From Gluconacetobacter sacchari (GTDB lineage: Bacteria; Pseudomonadota; Alphaproteobacteria; Acetobacterales; Acetobacteraceae), in the NCBI RefSeq assembly GCF_014174255.1, contig NZ_JABEQJ010000021.1, positions 1 through 64,000 of the forward strand: a stretch of DNA of 64,000 nt, read 5' to 3'. Each line of letters begins with the position of its first letter. The stretch's first letter is position 1. Below, one piece after another: positions 44,389 through 53,794 of the stretch. The position numbers and the translations under genes were made by a program. The notes beneath the pieces were generated by a model. The model saw nothing but the letters and a program-made list of their open reading frames with translations, was not told the DNA's origin and searched no databases.

Positions 44389-44424
44389 GAAAAGGCCGGT
44401 GAGGGCAACCTCACCGGCCTTTTC
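44389..44424. terminator. Bidirectional terminator between cyoD and fdxA
   Basis: Sixteen-base perfect stem GAAAAGGCCGGTGAGG/CCTCACCGGCCTTTTC with loop GCAA; T-runs on both strands come from the stem itself. It serves the convergent cyo and ferredoxin genes. Confidence 0.9.
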
Positions 44425-44471
44425 CATGTCCGCGGCGGAGGCGGCGGGGCGCCGCCTCCGGTGGTGCGGGG

Positions 44472-44804
44472 TCAGTCCTTGTGCGGCTCGGGCGACAGCA
44501 GGTCCTTCTTGCCGGGCTTGTCCTTCCATTCCTCGGCGTCGGCGGGCGCGGTGCCCTTGCGGGTGATGTTGGGCCATTTGACGGAATAGCTGGCATTGAT
44601 CTCGGCCCAGGCGGCGGCGCGATCGTCGCTGTCGGGCACGATGGCCTCGGCCGGGCATTCCGGTTCGCACACGCCGCAATCGATGCATTCGTCGGGGTTG
44701 ATGACCAGGAAGTTCTCGCCGGCATAGAAGCAATCGACCGGGCACACCTCGACACAGTCCATGAACTTGCAGCGGATGCAGTTTTCGGTGACCACGTAGG
44801 TCAT
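44472..44804 (-). CDS. fdxA: Seven-iron ferredoxin FdxA
   Basis: A 110 aa electron carrier. Cys9, Cys17, Cys21 and Cys25, then Cys40, Cys43, Cys46 and Cys50 follow the [3Fe-4S]/[4Fe-4S] pattern (CxxCxxxxCxxxCP and [12 protein letters not shown]). The C-terminal extension (about 50 residues) is usual for alphaproteobacterial FdxA. It is the third gene, separated by 180 bases, of the conserved helicase-S4-fdxA neighbourhood, and convergent with cyoD. Confidence 0.95.
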   Translation of the reverse strand: MTYVVTENCIRCKFMDCVEVCPVDCFYAGENFLVINPDECIDCGVCEPECPAEAIVPDSDDRAAAWAEINASYSVKWPNITRKGTAPADAEEWKDKPGKKDLLSPEPHKD

Positions 44805-44984
44805 CGTTCATCTCCGATTATCTGTAGCTGCGATACCGTCGCGACCGACGGCATCATCAGCCTTGGGGTCCGCGAGGCGCCGCCAGGGGGATCCTCGCCT
44901 ATGATGGCCGTGGTATGGGAGTCTTTTGCAGCCATGGCAAGTCAAAGAGGCTGTCCGCAGGACACCCTGCCGGGCCGGTGGCCG

Positions 44985-45296
44985 TCATGACACGGGGGAC
45001 GGGGTCCGTTCCGGGATGATCTCGTACAGCAGGCGCGCGGCGGCGGCGGGGCCGCGCCGCCGGGCGAGGGCCGCGATCCGCAGCACCATCACCTGGTCGC
45101 CGGCCGGCGCGGGCAGGGTCAGGATATCACCCGGGCGGACCAGCGCATGGGCTTTTTCGGTTCGCTGCCGATTGATTCGCACCAGGCCGCCCTGGGCGAT
45201 GCGGGCGCAATCGGGGCGGTTGCGGGCGAAGCGGGCGCACCATAGCCAGCTATCGAGCCTCTGCGCCGTGATCGCGTCCGGCGGTTCGTCTTTCAT
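44985..45296 (-). CDS. RNA-binding S4 domain protein (Hsp15-like)
   Basis: A 103 aa basic protein with an S4 domain: QRLDSWLWCARFARNRPDCARIAQGGLVRINRQRTEKAHALVRPGDIL. In the E. coli relative, Hsp15 recycles stalled 50S subunits carrying nascent chains. Here the role is inferred. The ATG overlaps the helicase stop by four bases, so the two are co-translated. The 180-base gap to fdxA contains no obvious gene. Confidence 0.88.
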   Translation of the reverse strand: MKDEPPDAITAQRLDSWLWCARFARNRPDCARIAQGGLVRINRQRTEKAHALVRPGDILTLPAPAGDQVMVLRIAALARRRGPAAAARLLYEIIPERTPSPVS

Positions 45297-47938
45297 CGCC
45301 GGGGGTATTTCAGGACGGCCAGGGCGGCGAACGGGCCGTCGGGGACCGGGTGCGCGGCACGGGGGGCGGTGACGGGACGGGAGGCGAGCAATGCGCGCCC
45401 CTTGGTGGATGGACCGGACGGGTGCGTGGGCCCGTCATGGGCCGGCTTCTGATGGCGCTGGCGGCGCCGCGCGTCCTGCGTCACCGCCAGCATCGGCGGG
45501 GCGGCGGGACCATATTCGCTGGCGCCCAGGGGGCGGGCGGCGCGGACGGGAATATCCAGGGCCTTGAGGATCGCCGCGACCATCTCCGGGCGCACGCCCA
45601 GGCGGGAGGGCAGGCCATCGGGCAGGGGGACCGGGCCGTTGCGGGCCCGCCAGCGCAGTTCGCCGGACAGTTTCTCGGCGATGTCCAGCCGCAGGCGCAC
45701 CGGGCCGGCGGCGATCCAGCCCAGTTGCGCCAGGATGGCGTCATGGGGGCCGTCGGCCGGAATCGATACCGCGCCGGCCGGCGGCAGGTCGGGCAGCCGG
45801 CGCCCGGCGCGCGCCGCCAGCAGGATCGCGCGCAGGCGCATGGCGTGGGGCCGCAGCAGGGCCGGCATGAGCACCGCATGCCGGCCCACGCGCACCCCGA
45901 GCGCCTTGAGCCGCGCCCGCAGCGCGGGGGGCATGGACTGGCTGTCGGCCACCACGCCGCCCTGTTCCTCCAGCCGGTGCAGGATGCCGCGCAACGTCGG
46001 GTCCGCCTGCACGGCGGCACGGGCGGAAAACAGGGCCGCCATCGCCTCATGGACCTGGCGGTCCAGCCACTGCGCCAAATGGGCGCGGATCCGTTCCTTC
46101 TGCGCGCCGTCGAGGAAGGAATTGTCCAGCACGTCGATCCGTGGCCGCAGCAGGTGGTCGCCGCCGCGCAGGCGCGCGATGGCGCCGCCGTCCCACACGA
46201 CGAACCGCCCGTCGGCCGAAAACGCGAAGGCGTCGTCGGGCGCCTGGGTCAATGTCTGGACGCGCCGGGGGATTTCGGTCCGCAGGGCGCGGCGGGCGGC
46301 GCGCAGCAGCAGGCGCTGGTCCGGCAGCGCGCAGGCGGAATCCGCGACCAGGTCCAGGCCCGTCACGCGCCCTACCGGATGGCCTTCCACCACCACCTCG
46401 CCCTGAGCGGTGACGGCGGACAGCAGGTCTTCCTCGGCCGATTCGTCGAGACGGCGGATCAGCGAGGCGGCGCGGCGATCGACGAAGCGGGCGGTCAGCC
46501 GTTCGTGCAGCGCGTCCGACAACTGATCCTCGACCGCGCGGGTGCGTTCCTGCCAGTGCGCGGCGTTGCGCACCCAGTCCGGCCGGGCGGCGATATAGGC
46601 GCAGACGCGGATGCCCGACAGGCGGTGCATCAGGGAATCGATGTCGCCGTCGACCCGGGTGAAGCCGGCGATCTGGGACTCCATCCACGATTCGGGCACG
46701 TGCTCGTCACGGATGACGTGGGTGAAGATCCGCGCGCACAGCCTGGTATGGCTTTCGTCGCCCAGCTTGCGGAAATCGGGGATCTGGCAGGCTTCCCACA
46801 GCAATCGGGTCGCGCGGGGCGAGCGGACCAGGGCGCGGATGTCGGGTACCGCCGCGAGGCTGCCGAGGGTCAGCACGTCGGTCGCGTCGTTGCCGGCGGT
46901 CAGGCCCGCGAGCGGCGGGGGGTGGGCGAGGCTGGCCAGCAGGGCCTCGGGGCCGGAGAAATCGAGCGCGCTGTTGCGCCAGAACAGCCGTTCGATCGGA
47001 TCGAAACGGTGGGTTTCCACGGCCTCGGCCACTTCCTCGGGCACCGGGGGGCAGGTGCCGGCGGTGCCGAACGTGCCGTCGCGCATGCCGCGTCCGGCCC
47101 GGCCGGCGATCTGGGCGATTTCGGCGGGGAAAAGTGGCCGGGCCCGCATGCCGTCGAACTTGGACAGGCCGGCGAAGGCGACATGGTTGACATCCATGTT
47201 CAGCCCCATGCCGATCGCGTCGGTCGCGACCAGATAGTCGACCTCGCGCTCCTGATACAGCGCGACCTGCGCATTGCGCGTGCGCGGCGAGAGCTGGCCC
47301 ATGACGACGGCGCAGCCGCCGCGCCGCCGGCGGATCAGCTCGGCGATCGCATAGACCTCGGTGGCCGAGAAGGCGACGATCGCGGAGCGCGGGGGCAGGC
47401 GCGTCAGCTTGCAGGCGCCCGTGTGGGCCAGGCTGGACAGGCGCGGGCGGCTGTCGATCTCGATGCCCGGCACCAGGCGGCGCAGCAGCGGGCGGATGGT
47501 CTCGGCGCCCAGGAACATGGTTTCCACCATGCCGCGGGCATGCAGCAGCCGGTCGGTGAAGATATGGCCGCGGTCGGGGTCGGCGCAGAGCTGGATTTCG
47601 TCGACCGCGACGAATTCCGCGCGCTGGCCCAGGGGCATGGCCTCCACGGTGCAGGAAAACCAGCGGGCGTTGGGCGGGACGATCTTTTCCTCGCCCGTGA
47701 TCAGCGCGACGGCGGCCGCGCCTTTCGCGGCGACCATGCGCTCGTAATTCTCGCGGGCCAGCAGGCGCAGGGGGAAGCCGATGATGCCGCTGGAATGGGC
47801 CAGCAGTCTCTCGATGGCCAGATGGGTCTTGCCGGTATTGGTCGGGCCGAGGACGGCCCGGATTCGCCTGGCGTTCGCAGGGTGGAAGGCGTGTCGCGCG
47901 GCACTGGAGGACCCGGCCCCCGGGGATGCACCCATCAT
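45293..47938 (-). CDS. SUV3-like superfamily 2 RNA helicase
   Basis: A large helicase (881 aa) related to the mitochondrial degradosome helicase SUV3. Walker A GPTNTGKTHLA (near residue 34), DEIQ motif VDEIQLCADPDRGHIFTDRLLH, motif III-like VAFSATEVYAIAEL, motif V/VI ATDAIGMGLNMDVNHVAF and QIAGRAGRGMRDGTFG are all clear. The C-terminal domain contains a long Ala/Arg-rich region. Likely acts in RNA turnover with exonucleases; unproven here. I begin at the paired ATG 47938/47935; a longer frame exists but is antisense to the leucyl aminopeptidase. First gene of helicase-S4. Confidence 0.9.
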   Translation of the reverse strand: MMGASPGAGSSSAARHAFHPANARRIRAVLGPTNTGKTHLAIERLLAHSSGIIGFPLRLLARENYERMVAAKGAAAVALITGEEKIVPPNARWFSCTVEAMPLGQRAEFVAVDEIQLCADPDRGHIFTDRLLHARGMVETMFLGAETIRPLLRRLVPGIEIDSRPRLSSLAHTGACKLTRLPPRSAIVAFSATEVYAIAELIRRRRGGCAVVMGQLSPRTRNAQVALYQEREVDYLVATDAIGMGLNMDVNHVAFAGLSKFDGMRARPLFPAEIAQIAGRAGRGMRDGTFGTAGTCPPVPEEVAEAVETHRFDPIERLFWRNSALDFSGPEALLASLAHPPPLAGLTAGNDATDVLTLGSLAAVPDIRALVRSPRATRLLWEACQIPDFRKLGDESHTRLCARIFTHVIRDEHVPESWMESQIAGFTRVDGDIDSLMHRLSGIRVCAYIAARPDWVRNAAHWQERTRAVEDQLSDALHERLTARFVDRRAASLIRRLDESAEEDLLSAVTAQGEVVVEGHPVGRVTGLDLVADSACALPDQRLLLRAARRALRTEIPRRVQTLTQAPDDAFAFSADGRFVVWDGGAIARLRGGDHLLRPRIDVLDNSFLDGAQKERIRAHLAQWLDRQVHEAMAALFSARAAVQADPTLRGILHRLEEQGGVVADSQSMPPALRARLKALGVRVGRHAVLMPALLRPHAMRLRAILLAARAGRRLPDLPPAGAVSIPADGPHDAILAQLGWIAAGPVRLRLDIAEKLSGELRWRARNGPVPLPDGLPSRLGVRPEMVAAILKALDIPVRAARPLGASEYGPAAPPMLAVTQDARRRQRHQKPAHDGPTHPSGPSTKGRALLASRPVTAPRAAHPVPDGPFAALAVLKYPRR

Positions 47939-48071
47939 GGGTCCATGCTCAGATGACACCGGGCCGATTGCAAGCAAAACCCGCGCCCCGGTTGGAGAAT
48001 CGGGCCGCGACCGGTTGCGCTGGCCGGGCGCAGGACGCACGCTGGCGCGGTTCGGATCGCGGAGGGCGCTG

Positions 48072-49496
48072 ATGTCCATTGAAGAATTCCCTTGCCTGCT
48101 GCCATCGACGCGCGGGCGGCGCGGCGGCGTCCGCGTGGTCCACGCGATCACCCAGGCCGATCTGCCGGCGCTGGCGGAACGAGTCGGCGAGGCGGGGGCC
48201 GCGTTCGTGCGCGAATCGGGTTTTCGGGGGCAGGTCGGGGAACTGGCGCTGATACCTGGCAAGGGGGGCGTGGGGGCGGCGGTGCTGGGGGTGCGGGCGG
48301 AGGCGGACCCGTTCCAGTTCGGCACGCTGGCGACCAGCCTGCCGCCCGGCGCGTGGAAGATCGCGCTGCCGGAGGGCATCGGCCCGGACATCGCGGTCCT
48401 GGGCTTCTGCCTGGGGGCGTATCGCATGCCGGCGTTCGGCCGGGCCGCCCCGCCGGACCGCGAGATCGCGCGGCTGGTGGTGCCGGCCGGCGGGGCGGCG
48501 GGAGCGGAGGTCGCGCATGCGATATGCATGGGGCGGGACCTGATCAATGCGCCCCCCAACCTGATGGGACCGGCGGAATTGGCCGAAGCCGCCCGCGCGG
48601 TGCTGGAGCCGCTGGGTGCGCGGCTGGAAATCGTGAAGGGACGGAAGCTGGCGCGGGCCTATCCCACCGTCGCGCATGTCGGCGCCGGATCGGCGCGCGC
48701 GCCCAAGGTAGTGATCGCGCGCTGGGCGGGCAGCAAGGCCGGCCCGAAGGCCCCGTTGCTGTCGCTGGTGGGCAAGGGGGTCTGTTTCGATACCGGGGGC
48801 TACGACATCAAGCCGGCCGCCGGGATGCTGCGCATGAAGAAGGACATGGGCGGTGCCGCGGTCATGCTGGCGCTGGCCCGTCTGGTGATCGCGCGGGACC
48901 TGCCCATCCGGCTGGAACTGCGCCTGGGGTGTGTCGAAAACAGCATCTCGGGCACCGCGATGCGTCCGTCGGACGTGGTGGTCACGCGGTCGGGCCAGAC
49001 GGTGGAGATCGGCAATACGGATGCCGAGGGCCGGCTGGTGCTGTGCGACCTGCTGGCCGACGCCTGCGACTCGGACCCGGATCTGCTGATCGACGCGGCC
49101 ACGCTGACAGGGGCCGCGCGTGTGGCGCTGGGCCCCGACCTGCCGGCGCTGTTCAGCAACGACGACGCGGTCGCGCACGCCATCCTGGAGGCCGGGACGG
49201 GCTGTGCCGACCCGCTCTGGCGCCTGCCGCTATGGGACGATTATGCCGCGTGGCTCCGGAGTCCGGTGGCCGATATGAACAATGTCGCGGCCAAACCGAT
49301 GGCCGGATCGCTCACGGCGGCCCTGTTTCTAAAAAAATTCATCAAATCAGGCGTGCGCTGGGCACATATCGATCTGTATGCCTGGAACGATCATTACCGT
49401 TCCGGTCGGCCGGAAGGAGGCGAAATCCCTGTTTTGCGCGCGGTGTACGCAGCTTTGTTGCCGATCCTTCATGGAAGGGACAGTACTCGATCGTGA
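48072..49496 (+). CDS. Leucyl aminopeptidase family (M17) metallopeptidase
   Basis: A 474 aa cytosolic aminopeptidase of the M17 family. The conserved metal and catalytic blocks are GKGVCFDTGGYDIKPAAGMLRMKKDMGGAA and the signature NTDAEGRLVLCDLLADA. It ends with PVADMNNVAAKPMAGSLTAALFLKKF, the family's last motif, and the hexamer type is expected. Sequence differs somewhat from PepA, hence the family-level name. The start ATG 48072 gives a normal length; the frame is open 97 codons upstream, antisense to the helicase 5' end. Divergent from the helicase. Confidence 0.92.
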   Translation: MSIEEFPCLLPSTRGRRGGVRVVHAITQADLPALAERVGEAGAAFVRESGFRGQVGELALIPGKGGVGAAVLGVRAEADPFQFGTLATSLPPGAWKIALPEGIGPDIAVLGFCLGAYRMPAFGRAAPPDREIARLVVPAGGAAGAEVAHAICMGRDLINAPPNLMGPAELAEAARAVLEPLGARLEIVKGRKLARAYPTVAHVGAGSARAPKVVIARWAGSKAGPKAPLLSLVGKGVCFDTGGYDIKPAAGMLRMKKDMGGAAVMLALARLVIARDLPIRLELRLGCVENSISGTAMRPSDVVVTRSGQTVEIGNTDAEGRLVLCDLLADACDSDPDLLIDAATLTGAARVALGPDLPALFSNDDAVAHAILEAGTGCADPLWRLPLWDDYAAWLRSPVADMNNVAAKPMAGSLTAALFLKKFIKSGVRWAHIDLYAWNDHYRSGRPEGGEIPVLRAVYAALLPILHGRDSTRS

Positions 49497-49656
49497 AATA
49501 ATGACAAGGAACGAACTATTCCCGTTCTGTGGGCTTATATGTGGCGCGTTTTGAAACTATATGACGGCTATGGAATGACCGTCGGCCCTGAGCGGGAACG
49601 CTGACGGCGGAACATCGAGGCGGTTGCCGACTGCCTCAGGAAAGGTTTTTTTCACT

Positions 49657-50064
49657 ATGGCTCAGAATTCTTCGACCACCGACCAACTGATCAACACCCT
49701 GCGCGACACCATCGTGGCGATGGTGCGCCGTGACGGTCCCGACCTGTCGGCCCGCCAGCTTGGCGTCTTCCTGACCTGCTATCTCGAGGACGGGGCGCAC
49801 ACCGTGCGCGGGCTGGCCGCGGCGCTGAACGTGTCGAAGCCCGCCATCACCCGCGCCCTCGATCGGCTCGGCGAGCTGGATCTGGCCCGCCGCAAGGTGG
49901 ACCCGATGGACCGTCGCTCGGTTCTCGTGCAGCGCACGCTGAAGGGCTCCGCCTACCTGCGCGAACTGCGCACGATCATGGGTGAGGCCGCCGGCGTGCC
50001 GGCGACCGGCCGCGCGGCCAAGATCGTGCGGGAAGAGCGCGCGCCGCGCCGGGCCGCCGGCTGA
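49657..50064 (+). CDS. MarR-family transcriptional regulator
   Basis: A 135 aa regulator with a winged helix-turn-helix: ARQLGVFLTCYLEDGAHTVRGLAAALNVSKPAITRALDRLGELDLARRKVDPMDRRSVLVQRTLKGSAYL is the MarR DNA-binding and wing region. The C-terminal tail is basic and short. The frame opens at 49624, but AGGAAAGG precedes the ATG at 49657. The 160 upstream bases are AT-rich. Target genes are unknown, as the nearest downstream gene is a secreted protein after a terminator. Confidence 0.85.
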   Translation: MAQNSSTTDQLINTLRDTIVAMVRRDGPDLSARQLGVFLTCYLEDGAHTVRGLAAALNVSKPAITRALDRLGELDLARRKVDPMDRRSVLVQRTLKGSAYLRELRTIMGEAAGVPATGRAAKIVREERAPRRAAG

Positions 50065-50073
50065 TCCGGCGGG

Positions 50074-50105
50074 ACGGCCGCCCGTCCGGGCGGCCGTTCC
50101 TCTTT
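50074..50105 (+). terminator. Rho-independent terminator of the MarR-family gene
   Basis: Ten-base perfect stem (50074-50083 and 50088-50097) with loop GTCC, followed by TTCCTCTTT. It sits ten bases after the stop. Confidence 0.75.
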
Positions 50106-50226
50106 ATTCCGAAAGACGACAGACCGATCGGGCGCATGGGCCGGCGCATAGCCGCGACCGATGAGTCGCCTGTGGCATTTTTGTGCGCGGATCCGGCCGA
50201 TCGGGACAGACCGATGGAGAAAGATC

Positions 50227-50691
50227 ATGCATATGGCATCGCGTATCGCGGCCGTAGCCGCTCTCGCCGTTCCGTTCCTGATGACGTCCCTTCCTGGCCC
50301 GGTGACGGCCCGCGCGGCCGATGACCTGGGCGCGCCCGTCGGCCGTGTCCATCTGGTTGCCAAATCCGCCGATGTCGGCGTGGGCTGGACCTGGGGCTCG
50401 GGCACGCTGACCTTCCGCCACCATACCTATCATTTCACCGTCAAGGGTGGGTCGATCGCCGCCGTCGGCTATTCGAAGATCGAAAGCACCGGTACGGTCT
50501 ATAACCTGAAAAACCTGCACGATTTCGACGGCACCTATGTCGCCGGCAATGGCGAGGCGACGCTGGGCAACGGCGTGGGTGGCAGCCTGCTGCACAATGG
50601 CAACGGGGTGACGATCAAGATCGACAGTGTGTCGCAGGGCGCGCGACTGGCCGCCGCTGCCCAGGGGTTGGAACTGACGCTGACCCACTGA
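50227..50691 (+). CDS. Secreted protein of unknown function
   Basis: A 154 aa protein with a signal peptide ending in TARAAD (cleavage around residue 30). The mature part is Gly/His-rich with short beta strands (VGVGWTWGSGTLTFRHHTYHFTVKGGSIAAVGYSKIESTG). I do not recognise the family. The ATG 50227 follows GGAGAAAGATC, better than an upstream ATG at 50161. It is a single gene between a MarR terminator and a convergent glycosyltransferase gene. Confidence 0.7.
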   Translation: MHMASRIAAVAALAVPFLMTSLPGPVTARAADDLGAPVGRVHLVAKSADVGVGWTWGSGTLTFRHHTYHFTVKGGSIAAVGYSKIESTGTVYNLKNLHDFDGTYVAGNGEATLGNGVGGSLLHNGNGVTIKIDSVSQGARLAAAAQGLELTLTH

Positions 50692-50715
50692 CCGGCGTGA
50701 CACCGGCCCGGCGCG

Positions 50716-51729
50716 TCATTCGGCCGGGCCGGGCCGCTTGGTCCATTGCCGTTCCACGACCGTGCTCCAGGCGAGTTGCGGCAGGATGACGGCCGACAAT
50801 CCCGATGTCGGCCGCAACATGCCCAGCATGGTGATGTAGGCCATCACCCCTCCCCACAGGACGAACGACCAGAGGATCAGCGTGACGGCGACCGGCGATA
50901 GGCCGGCTTGCGTCGCACGTTGATAGAGATGCTCGCGGTGGCCCTCCATCAGCCGGGCGCCCCTTCGCCAGCGCCGGGCAAGCGTGTAGACGACATCGTA
51001 GATCAGGCCGGCAAGCAGCATGGGAACCGCGTACCATGGGGGCATGCCTGGCTGGAACGCGCAGACCAGCGCGAAGGCGCCGAGCAGGAGCCCGCAGGTC
51101 TGGCTGCCGACATCGCCCATGAAGATTCGGGCCGCGGGAAAATTGAACGGCAGGAAGCCGGTCAGCGCCGCCGCCAGCGGAAAGACCATGGTGACGAGGG
51201 GACTGCCCGGAGACAGGACGCCGAGCGCGAGGCAGGCCAGCATGACGGAGCCCGATACCAGCCCGTTCAGCCCGTCCATGAAATTGACCGCATTGGTCAT
51301 GAAGACCAGGATCGCGACGGACAGGACGAACCAGGGCAGGGTAGCGGGGACCGGCAGCGTCAGGGCCACCAGGACCGATGCCGCGACCTGCGCCCCCAGC
51401 TTCAGGATCGGGGGCCATTGATGGACATCGTCCAGCCAGGACACCGCGCCCAGCAGGATCGTCGCGGCCAGCAGGCCCGCCGCCGGCAGGTCCAGCGGCG
51501 CCATGCCGTGCAGCACGCGCCCGATGGGCACGGCCAGCACGAAGGCCGTCACGATGCCGATGCCCCCGCCTTTCGGGGTCGGCCTGGTGTGCGAACTGCG
51601 ATGTCCGGGATGGTCCATGACGCCCAGGCGGATCGTCGCGGCCACGAGCAGGCCGGCGGTGATCCAGGTGGCGAGCAGGAGGAGCGGGAAGGCCAGGGGA
51701 AAGCCGGGGGCCGGGCCGGAGGCGATCAC
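50716..51729 (-). CDS. Glycosyltransferase family 4 (MraY/WecA-like) undecaprenyl-phosphate sugar-phosphate transferase
   Basis: A polytopic enzyme, 337 aa, of the family that transfers a sugar-1-phosphate to undecaprenyl phosphate. Motifs are PTPKGGGIGI, the catalytic SWLDDVHQ, NAVNFMDGLNGL, ARIFMGDVGS and the ending HREHLYQRATQAGL (basic HxxH-type). The closest shape is WecA/WbpL. The initiator is GTG 51729. It is divergent from the dehydratase gene by 73 bases, suggesting a joint role in surface glycan synthesis. Confidence 0.92.
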   Translation of the reverse strand: MIASGPAPGFPLAFPLLLLATWITAGLLVAATIRLGVMDHPGHRSSHTRPTPKGGGIGIVTAFVLAVPIGRVLHGMAPLDLPAAGLLAATILLGAVSWLDDVHQWPPILKLGAQVAASVLVALTLPVPATLPWFVLSVAILVFMTNAVNFMDGLNGLVSGSVMLACLALGVLSPGSPLVTMVFPLAAALTGFLPFNFPAARIFMGDVGSQTCGLLLGAFALVCAFQPGMPPWYAVPMLLAGLIYDVVYTLARRWRRGARLMEGHREHLYQRATQAGLSPVAVTLILWSFVLWGGVMAYITMLGMLRPTSGLSAVILPQLAWSTVVERQWTKRPGPAE

Positions 51730-51802
51730 GACCGCCTGCCGCGATGTTTTGTCGTCATGGCTTCTTCTAGCATGGAATGGGCTGGGCTATATGGTGGGGA
51801 TA

Positions 51803-53794
51803 ATGGCCCCGCAACGCCCTGAGCCCGACGAATCCGCCGACTGGCGGCGTCCGGTCAATCGAATCGCCGTCAACGTGATGCTGGATGGGGGGGTCGCCGC
51901 GCTCGCGGCGCCGCTGGCCCGCTGGCTGGCCGATCCTGGTGGCGGCCTGCTGCATCCGCTGTGGTTTATCGCGGGCGGGGCGATCACGCTGGTCATCAGC
52001 AGCCTGCCGTTTCGCGTCCAGCAGCAATATTGGCGTTTTTCCGGGGTGGACGACCTGCTGGGGATCGCCGGGGCGTCGGCGGCGAGCGCCCTGCTGTTCT
52101 CGCTGGGCCTGTATGTGACGGGCTTTCCGATTCCCACGCCGGCCTTTCCGTTCATCCACGCGCTGGTCCTGCTGGTGTCGCTGGGCGGGGCGCGGATCGT
52201 CTACCGCCTGTCCTGCCGGCGTTCGACGCGGCGTTATCCTTCCAGCCAGGTGGTGCTGATCGGGTCGGACGAGTCGGCCGACCTGTTCATCCGCGCCATC
52301 GAACGGGCGTCGCATCCGGCTTTTCGCGTCGCGGGCATCATGACCGGGGGGCGGCGGCAGACGGGGCGCAGGATCCACGGCGTGCCCATTCTGGGCCATG
52401 TGCGGGTGATGGACGACATCCTGGACCGGGCGCGCGGCGGCAGCGAATGGCCGGACCTGCTGGTGGTGACGGATGCCGAATTCCGCGGCGAGGACCTGGC
52501 GCGGGTCCTGGCCTCGGCCGAGCAGCGCGGCCTTGCGGTCCAGCGCGCCCCCGACCTGACCGAACTGACCCCGGCCGCGCGGCTGGAACTGCGCCCGATC
52601 GCGATCGAGGACCTGCTGAACCGGCCGCAGGTCGACCTGGACCGCGAAGGGATGGCGACGCTGCTGCGCGGACGCACCATCCTGGTCACGGGGGCGGGCG
52701 GGTCGATCGGATCGGAACTGGCGCGGCAGATCGCGGGCCATGCCCCCGGCCATCTGCTGCTGCTGGACCATGGGGAATTCTCGCTGTGGCAGATCGACCT
52801 CGAACTGTCCGAGCGCGCGCCGTCTGTCCGGCGCGAGGCGATTCTGGCCGATGTCCGCGATCGCGACCGGATGGAGGAGATCTGCGCCCTCTATCGTCCG
52901 GACCTGGTCTTCCACGCCGCCGCCCTGAAGCATGTGCCGATGGTCGAGGCCAATCCGTGCGAGGGCGTGCTGACCAACGTGATCGGAACCCGCGTGGTCG
53001 CCGACGCGGCGGCGCGCAACGGGGCGCGGGCGCTGGTCATGGTGTCGACCGACAAGGCGGTGAACCCGTCCAGCCTGATGGGGGCGTCGAAGCGCGCGGC
53101 GGAGATGTATTGCCAGGCGCTGGACGTGGCGGCCCGGAGCGGCGCCGGCGACGCCATGCGCTGCGTCACCGTGCGGTTCGGCAACGTGCTGGGCTCGACC
53201 GGCTCGGTCGTGCCGCTGTTTCGCCGCCAGTTGGAGCGCGGGGGGCCGCTGACCGTGACCCATCCCGACATGCGGCGCTATTTCATGACGGTGTCCGAGG
53301 CCGTGGGGCTGGTCCTCCAGGCCAGCGTGCGCGGCACGATCCGCGACCAGGCGGGCAGCGGGACGGACACGCTGCTGCGCAGCGGCGGAATCTTCGTTCT
53401 GGACATGGGCAAGCCGGTCAAGATCGTCGATCTGGCGCGGCAGATGATCCGCCTGGCCGGACTGCGCCCGCAGGTCGATGTGCCGATCCGCTTCACCGGG
53501 CTGCGCCCCGGCGAAAAACTGTTCGAGGAACTGTTCCACGGGCGCGAGGCGCCTGCCGCGACCGATCATCCGGGCCTGCGCATGGCGACGCCGCGCATGG
53601 TGGACCGTCACGAGGTGGGGATGGTCATCGATCGGCTGGCCGACGCTTGCCACAGGGGGGATATCGCGGCCGTCCTTGCGCTGATCACGGGGCTCGTTCC
53701 CGAATTTGCCCATAACCCGACCGGCGATCCGCACGATACGATCGTGGGGCCGACAGCGGACCCGACCGACGCCGAAAGGACGATGCATCCATGA
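51803..53794 (+). CDS. WbpM/CapD-like membrane UDP-sugar 4,6-dehydratase
   Basis: A 663 aa membrane-attached NAD-dependent sugar dehydratase. The N-terminal quarter has four hydrophobic segments and the CoA-binding-like region YPSSQVVLIGSDESADLF. The C-terminal SDR domain starts GRTILVTGAGGSIGSELARQIAG and continues FHAAALKHVPMVEANPCEGVLTNVIGT, VSTDKAVNPSSLMGASKRAAEMY and RFGNVLGSTGSVVPLF. These enzymes make UDP-4-keto-6-deoxy sugars, precursors of di-N-acetyl bacillosamine-type or QuiNAc residues. The start is uncertain: ATG 51803 has GGGG before it, and an ATG at 51791 is close by. Stop overlaps the DegT gene (ATGA). Confidence 0.92.
   Translation: MAPQRPEPDESADWRRPVNRIAVNVMLDGGVAALAAPLARWLADPGGGLLHPLWFIAGGAITLVISSLPFRVQQQYWRFSGVDDLLGIAGASAASALLFSLGLYVTGFPIPTPAFPFIHALVLLVSLGGARIVYRLSCRRSTRRYPSSQVVLIGSDESADLFIRAIERASHPAFRVAGIMTGGRRQTGRRIHGVPILGHVRVMDDILDRARGGSEWPDLLVVTDAEFRGEDLARVLASAEQRGLAVQRAPDLTELTPAARLELRPIAIEDLLNRPQVDLDREGMATLLRGRTILVTGAGGSIGSELARQIAGHAPGHLLLLDHGEFSLWQIDLELSERAPSVRREAILADVRDRDRMEEICALYRPDLVFHAAALKHVPMVEANPCEGVLTNVIGTRVVADAAARNGARALVMVSTDKAVNPSSLMGASKRAAEMYCQALDVAARSGAGDAMRCVTVRFGNVLGSTGSVVPLFRRQLERGGPLTVTHPDMRRYFMTVSEAVGLVLQASVRGTIRDQAGSGTDTLLRSGGIFVLDMGKPVKIVDLARQMIRLAGLRPQVDVPIRFTGLRPGEKLFEELFHGREAPAATDHPGLRMATPRMVDRHEVGMVIDRLADACHRGDIAAVLALITGLVPEFAHNPTGDPHDTIVGPTADPTDAERTMHP

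Noticed and set aside
45350-47956. Open frame of about 870 codons opposite the SUV3-like helicase
   Set aside because: Same reasoning: low-complexity antisense shadow of a gene with clear helicase motifs.
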